Source: Verrucomicrobiota bacterium (GTDB lineage: Bacteria; Verrucomicrobiota; Verrucomicrobiia; CAIQCK01). From it: 57,847 nucleotides of DNA. The stretch lies in the NCBI GenBank assembly GCA_016235595.1, contig JACRJX010000001.1:1-57847 (forward strand). Direction: 5' to 3'. The notes below the pieces were generated by a model that worked only from the letters and a program-made list of their open reading frames with translations, did no database searches and was not told the origin of the DNA. This document shows, in pieces, positions 12,701 to 24,700 of the stretch. Position 1 is the first letter of the stretch. Each line of letters starts with the position of its first letter. The position numbers and the translations under genes were made by a program.

Positions 12701-15700
12701 GTGCCGCCGCTGTAGGTGTTGTTGCCCGTCAGCCAAAGCGAGCTTTGACCGTTCTTGATGATGCCGCCGGAGCCGCTGATGACGCCGGCGAAAGTCGCGT
12801 CGTTGTTTTGGACGACACTGATGTTGTTGCTCAGTACCAGCGACGTGCCGGCATCGCCGCCAAGGCTGCCGACCCGGATGGCCGGCTCCAACATCCAGTT
12901 GGCCAGGCGTGACAACGTCCCGTCCGGCAGGATCACGCTCTCCATGAGCCGGTAGCCGCCGGCGCCCTGCTGGTAGAGAATCACGATGCTGTGCTCACCC
13001 GCGGTCAACTGGATGGTGCGCGCCGTGTCAACCGATCCGGAGCCAGAGACAACAAGAGTGCCATCGATGTAAATGACGGTATTATCGTCCGAGTTGCTGA
13101 TGAAGGTATAGACGCCGTTGGTCGGCGCGTTGAACAGTCCCTGCCATCGGGCCTGGAAGTTCTGGACCGAACTGCCGCCGAGGTTGTACGGCGCGGGGAA
13201 GCTGTTGCCGGTGAGGCCGAAGTCGAAGTTGCTGCCCGCCAGGAGGCTGTTGGCATACAGCACCGGTGTGCCGGTCCCCAACGCGGTGAAGGCGTTGCTC
13301 AACGGGCTCTGCGTTGTGGAGGTGTTCTGGAAGTAGTCGCCCATCAGGCCCTGACTGTCACCCGTCACAATCACCGTGGCGCCATTGCTAAGGGTCAGGT
13401 TGCCACCGATGAAACTGTTGCTGATAACGGTTGTGCCCGCATTGGCAATGAACGCACCGATATCATAAACCTTGTTCGGCAACACGAGTGTGCCCGAGCC
13501 GTTCTGCATCAACACGCCCGTGCCGCGCATGTTGTTGGTCAAGAGGTAGGTGTCGCTGCGGCTGAGCACCAGTGTGCCATTGTCAACCACTTCGCCCTGG
13601 CCCAGTCCGCCGGAAGCGCCGCCACTACCGACCTGAAGCGTGAAGTTGGCGGCGATCAGCGTCCGGCCGAGATAGAAGTGGTTGTTGGTGGTGATAACCG
13701 TGCCTGGGATGGCGCCGGTGATGCCGATGACGAGGTTGGTGGCGCTGCCGACGAGGTTGGGCGTGCCGCCGATGACCTGGTTGTTGAAGATCAGCGTGCC
13801 GCCGCCGCCGAGCGTGACCGCGTTGGTGGCGCCGATGAGCGTGCCGGTGTAATTGACGGTGAGGCCGGTGCCGACGCCGAGCGAGCCGCCGGGCAGGCCG
13901 GCGAAGTTGTAGTTGTTGGCGGTGTCACCCGTCAGCGCGAGCACGAATCCGTTGGTCGTCGAAACAATGATATCCAACAGACTCTGATCCGGCATGAAGG
14001 TCGGCGCGAGTGTGGGCGCGCCAGCGAGGATGGACACGGAGGCGGAAGGACCGCCAATGTTGCTGAACGTATTGAAGACGAACAGGCCGGAGCCGCCGAC
14101 GAACGTGCCGCCCGCGTAGCTGTTGGTGGCGCTCAAGATCAGCTTGCCCGCGCCAAGCTTGGTGAAGCTGCCATTGCCCTCGATGACATTGGTGACATAG
14201 AAGGTGTTGCTGGTGGTGGCGATGTCGAAACCGCCGTTGAACGTGGTCCAGTTCACCAGGTGGCTGTCAACGTTGGTCAGCGCAGTTCCGGTGATCTGCA
14301 GCAAGCCGCCGTTGAAGGTGATCGCGCCGGTCGGGCCGCCACCGATGTTCCAATCGTTCGAAATGCTCAACTCACCGCCAGTGATGAACGTGCCGCCGGC
14401 GTAGGTATTGCTGCCAGCCAGGGCGAGGATGCCCGCACCGACCTTGGTGAGGCCGCCATCGGTCGCATTGAGACCCAGTGTGAATGTGCCCAATTGAGCG
14501 CGTTCGAGGAAGCCGCCGCCCTGCAACTGGATGGTGAGCACATCGTTGGAGAGATAGCCGGAACCGGCGCTGGTGATCAGGATGTTGGTGATCTGCTGGT
14601 AGGTCACACTGGACGGATCCATGTCAATCTGCGCGATGGCGGTCGCGCCCGTGCCGCTGCCTCCGATAATCTGCACGACGGGCGCACCGATGTAGCCGAC
14701 GCCGCCGTTAGTGACAGCAATGTTGGTCACGCCGTAGCCCACCGCAGGCGTCAGATCCTTGGCGATGGTCACCACGCTGGTGCCGGAGTTCTCAATGATC
14801 GCGCCACCGTTGTAAATAACCGCGGCGGTGAGGTTGGTGGTCATGAAGCTGGCAGCCAGGGTCGTGCCCGTAGCCGCCACCAGCCTGCCGCCGTTGAAGT
14901 TGAAGATGGACTGGCCGTTCGCCTGGGAAGCGGTGATTTGGTTGACAACCAGCGTGCCGCCACTGAGCACGTTCACCACACCGGTGCCGCCCGTCGTCCG
15001 GTTCACGTTGAAGGAACGGCTGACGGCCATCGCAAAATTGGCCACGCCGGTGCCACCAACGTTGAGCATGCCAAAGCCGACCTGGTCATAGTTCAGCATG
15101 GTATCCTGCGCATTGCCCGCTTGGAACAAGCCGCCCATGATGTTCACGATACCTGCGCCGCCCGCACTGCGGCTGATCAACGTGTAGTTGGCGTTGGTCA
15201 CGTAGCCGCCATACATGTCGAACACACCGTAGCCCGGAGTACCTACGTTATCACCGCCCAGCGTCATGCGGCCTGTAACGATCAACTGGCCGGCGCTCAT
15301 CCCATAGTAGCCGTAGCTGTTGCTGCCGGATTGGGCCAATTCAAAATTCGAGGAGCCCGTGTCAGCAGCCGTGATCCTGACGGTGCCGCCAGTCTGCCAG
15401 AGGGCGCCTGCGGAGCCGTTGCCAAGACCCAACCGCAGAGTACCGGTGATCAACTCGCCGCCCACCGTGACAAGACCCCGGCTGCCCACAAGGCTGCCCA
15501 CGTTCAGGGCATTGGCGGACTGGTTATAATAGTTGAAGCTTACGACCGCACCGGCGCGGACGTTCAACTGGCCGCCATCCACCATCGAATTCCAACCAAA
15601 GTTGTTGCTGCTGCCGGACATAAAGTTGACCGTGCCGCCGCGCACCACCAGTTCGCCGCTCTGGACGTTGGTGGCGCCATACCAGTTCACCGTGCCGCCA

Positions 15701-18700
15701 TTGACGAAAGTTTCGTGACGACCGCCCGCGCCGGTGGTCAACCCACGGCTGTCGTTCCCATAGATGTCGAACACGCCGGTACCATTGAAGCTTACCGTCA
15801 GAATGCCCGTGCCGTTGGTGGTGATTCTGGAATTGATGGTCAGTGCGTTGCCGGAGTTGTTGATGAAGAACAGTTCACCGTTGATGTTGGTGCCCGCGCC
15901 CGCAGTCAGGTAACCATCGTTGACGCTCGCGCCGATGGTCAGCCCGCCGGAGTTGGTCGGGACGAAGATGGCGCCGCTGCCAAGGGTCTGCCCCACGCTT
16001 AGGGTGGCGCCGTTGTTGGTGATCGTGCTTGCCCCTGCGCCGTTGGCTTGGATCGAGTTGATTCTCGTCACCGCGCTGTTGAGGCCATAGCTGCTGGCCA
16101 CGGTGCTGGAGAGACGGATGTTCTGGTTGGTGCCGTCGAGGAGGATGCCGCTGTCAGTGAACTGCACGTAGCCGGTGTAGTTGGTGATCACCTGGCCGGC
16201 GCCCACGGTGGCCCAATCGGTGCCGTTAGCGATAGCCCAGCCGCCGAGGATGCCGGTGATGTTGTTATTCGTGGTCGTGGTAATCGCGCCGTCGCCACCG
16301 GGGAGGATGAAGTTCACGATGCCGTTGTTGATCGTGTTGTCGCCGTTACCACCCGTGACGCGCGAGATCAAGCCGAGATTGACCCTCACGACCCCGCCGT
16401 TGTTGCTGGCAACGATGGCGTTATTGCCGGCATTGATCCAGACGCCGCTGAAATCCTGCGTGATCGCACCCGAGGCAGGGCCTGTGATGTTCAGCGTGCC
16501 GCCGGTGGTGGTGCCGACGGGGAAGACGTTGGCGATGCCCGGGAGGCCCAGATAGAGCGTGGAGTTGGGACTGATGATATTGCTGGCAACCGTGCCGCCC
16601 GTGTAGTCGAGCTCGAGCGTGCCGCTATTGATGATGGTGTTGGTGACGGCGTCGTTGGCCGTCAGGGTCAGGGTGCCATAACCGTCCTTGAGAAGCGTGC
16701 CGCCGTTGACGATGCCGCTGGTGACGAAAACATCGCCAAACCCGCCGACGGCGAACAGGTTGCTATTCGCGGCAATGGCGCCAGCCTGGTAGAGAACGGC
16801 GCCGCCGTCGGCGTTGATGCGGCTCGCGGTGCCAAGAATGATCGCGGCGTTGTTGGTGTTGATGCCAGAGACGTTGCGCAGAGCGCCGTCACTGGAGACG
16901 CCGAAACCGTTCAGGATGATCGTGCCACCGGCGGCGGCGATGCCACCCGCCATCTGCAATTGTCCGCCCGCTCCAACGACGTTGCTGCTGCTGGCCAGGG
17001 CGTAACTGTTGTTGATCCGCAGCCGGCCGTCGGTGATGTAGAGGGCGCCCGCGATGACATTGCTGCCGCCGAGCACCAGCGTGCCGTTGCCGCTCTTGAT
17101 CAGGTTGCCGGCGCTGGTGATGTCGTTGGTGATGGTGAAAACAGCGCCGTTGTTGTTGATGTCGAAGTTGCCATTGAAGCTGCCCCAATTGACCGTGAAG
17201 TCGTTGAGATTGGTGAGGTCTGCGCCGCGCACCTGGAGAGTGGCGCCGTTGAAGATCAACCCCGCGCCCGCGCCACCGCCGATGGCGTCCTTGCTGGCAA
17301 TGCTGAGGGTCTGGTTGCTGTTGATCGTCGTGCTGCCGCTGTAGGAGTTCACACCCTGGATCATGACGTAGCCGGAGTTGGCACCTGTCGCAGGGCCAAC
17401 GATGAGGTTGGCGGCGCCGGCTTGCATGTTCGTCAGCATGTTACCGTTGACCAGAACCATGCGTCCATAGCCGCCTAGATTGTAATTGGTGCCGCTGGGC
17501 GTGATGGAGCCGCTGAACTTGATGAGACCGGCGGGATTCATTGCAGCGAGGAAGAGGTTGGTCCAGTAGCCGGTGGCAAGGTCAATGGTCTCGGAGTTGT
17601 CAGTGGCCATGGCGATGGCACCGGCAGAATTGAGGTTGATCTTGCCGCTGTTGAGCCAAGCCATGACGGTGTCGTAAACGCCGGTCGCGCCCAGCGCGCC
17701 GCCGGGATTGATCAAGATGCCAGCCGTGGCCGGGGTGGAGGGCAGGGCAGCGGCGTTGGCGAACGCCAGCAAACCGCCATTGATGATGGTTCCTCCACTG
17801 TAGGAGTTGGTGCCGGTGAGGGTCAGGATGCCAATGCCTTCCTTGGTTAGAGCGCCGCCGGTGGTATTCTGGCCGAAGGTGAACGTGCCGAGGTCCGCAG
17901 GCCGTGTGAAGCCGCCGCCGAGCAGGTAAATACGGAGAGCATCGTTGGACTGGTAGCCGTAGCCGCGACTGGTGATCAAGATGTTGGTGACCTGCTGATA
18001 CGTGGAACTCAATGGATCGAGGTCAATTTGCGCGATGGCCGTGGCGCCGGTGCCGCTGCCGCCGCTGATTTGCACGAGGGGCGCGCCAATGTAGCCGCTG
18101 CCACCGTTTGCAAGGACGATGTTGGTCAGGCCGTAGCCGGTTGGCGCCGACAGGTTCTGGGCGATGGTGATGGTGTAATTGGTGGTGTCAATCGTTCCGC
18201 CGTTCTCATAGATGTTCACTGCCGAGAAGACGTTGGGCATGAAGTTGGCCGCGTTGGTGTCGGCGCGCAGCGTGCCGCCGTTGAAGTTGAACACCACCGG
18301 GCTGCCCGGTGATCCGGGGGCCGTGGATTGCAGACGGTTGGCAATCAGCACGCCATTGCCGGAAAGATTGACCACCACACCGGCGTTCGTGCCGCGCATG
18401 TTCATTTCGAACGGATTGGTGTTGGCACCGGCGGCACTGTCGAGCACGCCGCCCATGATGTTCAGCTGCGCGCTGCCTTGGTTGGCGTTATAGGCCACCG
18501 TGAAAGCGCCGCCCAGTTCACTGAATGTTCCACCGTAGATGTTGAGCACGCCATTGGAGCCGCCGATGTTTACACAAGCGATGGCCGTCACCGTGACCAC
18601 GCCACCCATGACGTCCATCACACCAGAGCCTCTGTTGTAGGCCACGAGTGGTTCCACCGAGTTCATCACGCCGTCAGTAATGCGATAATAGCCGTAGCCA

Positions 18701-21700
18701 CCCACGTCGCGGCCCATACTCAAGACCTCCGTGCTGCCGGGGCTGATGAGGTTGACGACGCCGCCGGTTTGATAAACCGCTCCGTTGGCGCCAGCGCCGC
18801 CAATACTAATACGGTTCGCCGTCACGTTCGAACCAATGTAAACCACCGCCCGATCATCGGCGGCCGCGCCGACCAACAAAGCGTTTGTGGCGCGAGTGGT
18901 GGGACTGCTGAAGTTCACCGAGCCGTTGATGATCATCGTGCCTGCGTTGACTATGAAGTTTACGTTGCTGCCGATGAACGTGTTGGTGCTGGCGGCCGCG
19001 AAGGTCACCGTGCCGCCACGCTGGGTGTAGGGAGCTTGACTGGTGATGGTATTGGTGCCGGAGAAGGTCACGTTGCCGGAGTTGACGTAGAGGCGGTTAA
19101 ACGCGTTGCCGCCATTGAAATTCACCGCCCCGTTGCCGTTGACCGTCACCGTGAGGGCGCCGATGCCGTTGCTGATGACCGAGGAGTTGATCGTCAGCGC
19201 GTTGGCCGAGTTGTTGATCAACACCAGTTCGCCGGCTGTGTTGGTGGTGCCGCCGGCGGTCAGGAAGCCATCGTTGATGCTGGAGCCGATTTGCAGGCCG
19301 CCGGAGCCGGGCGTCACCAGGATGCCTCCCGTCTGGCCCAGCCGCAGCATCCCGCCCGCAAGATCATTGGTGGTGCCCACCTGATTGGTGACCACCAGCG
19401 AGTTGATCTCGGTCAACGCGCTGCCCAGCGTCACGTTGCCGCCCGGGCCGCCGCCGATGATGCGCACGTTGCTGTTGCTGGCGACACCGGTGATGGAAAC
19501 ACCATCGGTGAAATCCTTATAGTTGGTGAAGTTTGTGATGACCAGCGCGCCGCCGATGTTGGTGACGGCCGCCCAGTCGGTATCGTTGACCGTTGCGATC
19601 ACGTTGTTCGCGCCAAGCAACCCGGCATAGTTGGTTGCAGTGACGGTCGTCACTACGCCCGTGCCGGAGATGTCCAGGTTGCCGCCGCCGACGGCGCGGA
19701 TATTGGTGCCGAGGTTCAGGTAGATGCCGCCGCCGTTGTTCAAGGCGATGATCCGGTTGTTCCCGGGGTTGATGGTCACGCTGGCGAAGCTCTGGGTGAT
19801 AGCCCCGACCGATGGGCCATTGACGACGAGTGTGCCACCCGTGGTGAGGCTGAATCCGGCCGCACCGAGAGACAGTGCACTGGTGGGATCCACCAGGTTG
19901 CTGACGACGCTGCCCCCGGCGTTGTAATCGAGTTTAAGCGGACCCGCCTCAACGAAAGTGTTGCCGTAAGCGTTGGTGGCGAAGTTTCGCAGTGTCACCG
20001 CGGCAGCCCGCTCCTTGAGCAGGCCGCCCGTGCCAATGATGTTACTGTTGACGAAGATCTCGCCAAAGCCGGCGAAAGTCAGCAGGTAACTCGCGTTGGA
20101 GATCGCGCCGTTCAGATACAGTTCAGTGCCCGTGTTGGCCCGGATGCGAGCCGCGCTGCCTAAAACGATCGGTCCGGTCACCGTATTGGTGCCGCTGACA
20201 CTACGCAGCGCGCCGTCCTTGAGGGTGAAGCCAGCCACAGTGGTGCCGTTGCCGTTGAGCACAATCAGCCGGGGATCGGTGACGACGTTGCTGCCGACCT
20301 GTAGCGAGCCACCGCTGAGAACGACGTTGGAGCCGCCGGCCAGCGCGGTGCTGTTGGTGATCAGTAATGGCCCGCTGCCAACCACAATCTGTCTGAGGCC
20401 GGAGTTGTCACCATTGAGGATCAGCAGGCCGTTGCCGAGCTTGGTGAAGGCGCCGTCGCTGATGATACTGTTGGTGACGAAGAAGGTGTTGCCGTCGTTG
20501 TTGATGTCCAGCCCGCCATTGAAGCCGAGGCCCGTGGTGGCGTTGGTCCAGTTGACAATGAGGTTGTCGAGGCTGGTCATCTGCGTGCCGCGAACTTGCA
20601 GGACGCCACCGCTGAAGGTGAGAGTTGAACCGATGCCGCCGATGTTGCCCTCGCTCACAACGCTCAGCGTGCCGTTGGTCAGAATGGCGCCGCTGTAGCT
20701 GTTGTTGCCAAAGAGCAGCAAGCTGCCCAAGCCGCCCATGATCAGCCGTCCGGCGCCGGTAACCGTGTTGGTTACATACAACGCCGTGTTTAGGTCGGGG
20801 GCAAATGTGCCGCCGCCTGCGTTCAGAGTCACCGCGCGGTTGTTGAGTGGGCCGTTTATCGAGGTGCGCAGTGTGCCGCCATCAAACGTCAGGGCGTTGC
20901 CTGCCGCGCCGAGGTTGTAGTCGTTGGTGACCCAGAGCGTGCCGGACTGGAGGGTGATGCCGCCGCTGAAACTGTTGTTGGCCGCCAGTTGGACGATGCT
21001 CTGTATATTGCCGCCCACGGGGCCAATCAAAAGGTTGGTGGCGCCGCCGATCTCCGGCTGGAAGATCAGCAGGCCGCTGCCGCCACCCAGGCGGACGGTA
21101 GTGTCAGCCCAAACCACCGAACCGGTGAAGGTGGATCCACCCCCAAAACCCAGAAGCACCGCACTGCCGAAAAACGCGTTCGTCAGGTTGCTGCCGGTAA
21201 ACGCCAAGTCGGCGACATTGGTGTTGCCAGCGGTGGGGACGCCCAGCACCACCGCGCCAGTGATGACGCCCGCCGAGCGGCTGTTCAGCCAGTCGAGGAA
21301 CGCCTGCGTCATGATCTGGGTCGTACCAATGGAACTGGCCGGTGTAGCGACGTTGATCGCGCCGCCGCCCGCGAGGGCGTTGGTGGTGCCAAGCAGGAGT
21401 GTGCCGGCATTGATGAGGGTCGTGCCACCATAGGTGTTGGTGGCGGCAAGAATCATCGTGCCGAGGCCATTCTTGGTCAATCCGCCGGAATTGTTGTTGG
21501 CGCCAAAGGTAAAGGCGCCCAGTTGCGCAACCTGGATGGCGCCGCCGCCCTGCAAGGTAATGGTGAGGGCGTCGTTGGACAGGTAACCAGAGCCGGCGCT
21601 GGTGATCAGGATGTTGGTGATCTGCTGGTAGGTCACACTATTCGGGTCGAGATCCACCTGCGCGATGGCGGTGGCGCCGGTGCCGCTGCCGCCGGAAATC

Positions 21701-24700
21701 ATCACGACAGGCGCACCGATGTAACCGCTGCCTTTGTCGGCAATGGCAATGTTGGTCAGACCATAGCCGACCGGGGCCAGCAACGGTTGGCCGATGACGA
21801 TATTATTCGTGCCGGTATCAATGATCGCCCCGCCGTCATAGACATAGGCGGCCCTGAGCGTGCCTGGCATGAAGGTCGCGCCAAGCGTCGTGCCGTTCGT
21901 GCGCACCACCAGTGTGCCGCCGTCAAAGTTGAAAATACTTGCGCCGATCTGGTGGGCGGTGATCTGGTTGGCAATAAGCGTGCCGCCGCTGAGGAGGTTC
22001 ACCACGCCCGTGCCGCCGGCCGTCCGGTTCAAACTGAGAGGCTGATTGTTATTGAGGGCCGAGTTGACCACACCAGTGCCGCCGACGGTGAGCATGCCAA
22101 ACCCCAACCGGTCCCAGTTCATGCTCATCGACTGGTTTTTGCCGCCTTCGAACAGGCCACCGAAGACATTGATCACACCCGCCCCGCCCACCGTGCGGGC
22201 GATCATGACGTAATTGGTGAAGGAAACAAACCCACCATACTGCTCGAAGACACCCGCGGAGCCGGCGCCCCAGCCGACCTGAATGCGGGGAGCCAGCAGC
22301 GTGCCGTTGGTCATCAAGTAATAGCCGTAGCCGCTTGCGCCCTGGCCGAGGTTAAAGTTGTTGTCGTTGTCAGACCCACCACCCGGATTGATGTTGACCA
22401 CGCCACCCGTTTGGTAGAGCGCGCCCGCCGCGCCTGTGTCCACACCCACGCGGAGGCCCACCTGTGAAGTGCCCAGGGTCACATTGGAGCCGATGGCCAC
22501 CACAGCGCGGGAGCCGGCGGTGGCGCCGACGCGGAAGTCGTTGGTGGTACTGAAGAGGCCGTTAATGTTCACGCGGGCGCCACCATCAACGTAGAGAGTG
22601 CCGCCGCTGAAGGCGTTGACGCTGCCGGGCGCGAAAGTAACTGTGCCCGCGCGGACGGCCAGTGGCGTCGATCCGTTGATGGCGTTGTTGCCGGAGAAGG
22701 TCACGTTACCGCCGTTGATGAAGATCTGGTTGTAGGCGTTGTTGCCAGCGAAGTTGACCAACCCGTTGCCGTTGACGGTCACGGTCACCACGCCCATGCC
22801 GTTGCTGATGATTGAGGAGTTGATCGTCAGCGCTTTGGTGGAATTGTTGATCAACATCAGTTCACCCACCGTGTTGATGGTGCCGCCGGCAGTCAGGAAG
22901 CCGTCGTTGAGATTGGAGCCGATTTGCAGGCCGCCGGCGCCTGTCGCCACCAGGATGCCACCCATCTGACCCAACCGCAGCGTTCCGCCCGCGAGATAGT
23001 TGGTGACCACCGCGGTGGTATCGGCATCCAACAATGAGTTGATATTCACCGCACCCGCGCCGAGGTTGATATTGCCGCCGGGGCCGGCGTCGGTAACGCG
23101 AATGTTGGTGTTGCTGCCGTCGTTGATCGTGCCGCCAGAGGCCACCAGAGTGAAGTCGGTGTAACCAGCGATCGTATTGGTCACGCTGCCGACGCCTGTG
23201 TAGACACCCTTGGCCCAGTTGGTACCACCAATGGTCAGCAAAACGTTGCCGCCGAGGGTGCCGTTCTGGCCGAGGATCCCCGCGTAGTTGTTCGACAACA
23301 AGCTCGTGATCGCACCGTTGCCCGGCAGGGTCAGGTCCAGCGCGCCACCGCCGACGGCGCGGGTGATGTTGCTCAGACTCAGCAGGACGAAGCCGGAGTT
23401 ATTGCTGACGACGATCTTGTTGTAACCGGCATTGATGGCCGTGCCGGCAAAGTACTGCGTGACGCCGACCGCCGTGGACGGGCCGAGGACGTTCAGCGTG
23501 CCACCGGTGGTGATGCTGAAAGAGTTGGTGCCGAGGGTCAACACAGACTTGGCAAGGATGAGGTCGTTGCTGATGTTCCCGGCGGTGTAGTCGAGTTTGA
23601 CCGTGCCGGCGTTAATGTACAGGTTGCTGAAAGTGCTCTTGGCCCTGTTCTGCAGTGTCAGCGTGCCCGCGCCGTCTTTGACCAACTGGCTGGTGGTGGC
23701 GATGATGTTGGTGGTCATGATGACGTCACCGTAGCCACCGACAAAGAACTGCACGCCCTGGCCAATGTTGATCTGGCCGGCCTCATACAGCGTACTGCCC
23801 GCATCCACGTTGAGCCGGGCACCGGCACTGAGGGCGATCACGGCTGCGTTGGTGGCCGTCAAGCCGCTGGTCAGGCGCACGCCGCCGTCGTTGAAGTAGG
23901 GAAGGGCAGGATTGCCGTAGGCGCCGTAACTGCCGAGGGTGATCTGCCGGCCTGCCGCCAGGTTGGTCCCAAGTTGCATCTCGCCGCCCGCCGCCACGAT
24001 GTTGGTGACACCCAGGGCGTAGGAGTTGTTGAGCCGCAACACGCCAGCACTGACCGTCATGCCAAAGATCAGGCCGTTGGTGCCGGAGAGCACTAATGTG
24101 CCGCTGCCCTGCTTGTAGAATCTGCCGACGCCGGTCAGGTTGTCAGTGATGGTAAACGTGTTGCCATTGTTGTTGATGTCAAATCCGCCGTTGAACCCGA
24201 CCGTGGAAGCATTGCTGCTCCAGTTCACCGTCAGGCTGTCCAAGCTGGTCAGGGTGGTGCCGCGGACTTGGAGAACGCCACCGCTGAAGGTCAGGGCCCG
24301 ACCGGCGCCGCCAACGGCTGCATCGGATGCGATGCTCAGGGTCGCATTGCTGTTGATGATGGTTCCGCCGGTGTAGGTGTTGGCGCCGTCGAGCAGCACG
24401 GTGCCGGTCTGGGCATTCGCCATTGGCCGGCCGATCATGACGATGCCGGGGGTGGCGCCAAAGTTGGTCAGGGTGGTGCTGTTGGTGATCATCAGCACGC
24501 CGCCGACGGCGCCGCCGCCCAGCCGGTAGGTGTGGCCATCAAAGGGCGTGATCGTGCCGTTGAAGGCCACCATGTTGTTAGGATTGATGCTGACGACGGC
24601 CAGCCCGGACTGGAAATTCGTGCCGCTAGGCAACTGGTAACCCGCGCCGATGGTGATCTCGGACAAGCCCGCCGCAGCGAGATCAATGTTGTCGAATTCG

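Noticed and set aside
11404..12912. Plus-strand open frame of 502 codons
   Set aside because: Antisense of the giant gene with no recognisable motif.
12991..16002. Plus-strand open frame of 1,003 codons
   Set aside because: Antisense shadow of the giant gene, same reason; the minus strand here encodes PA14 and beta-strand repeat modules.
18328..20163. Plus-strand open frame of 611 codons
   Set aside because: Antisense of super-module 2 of the giant gene.
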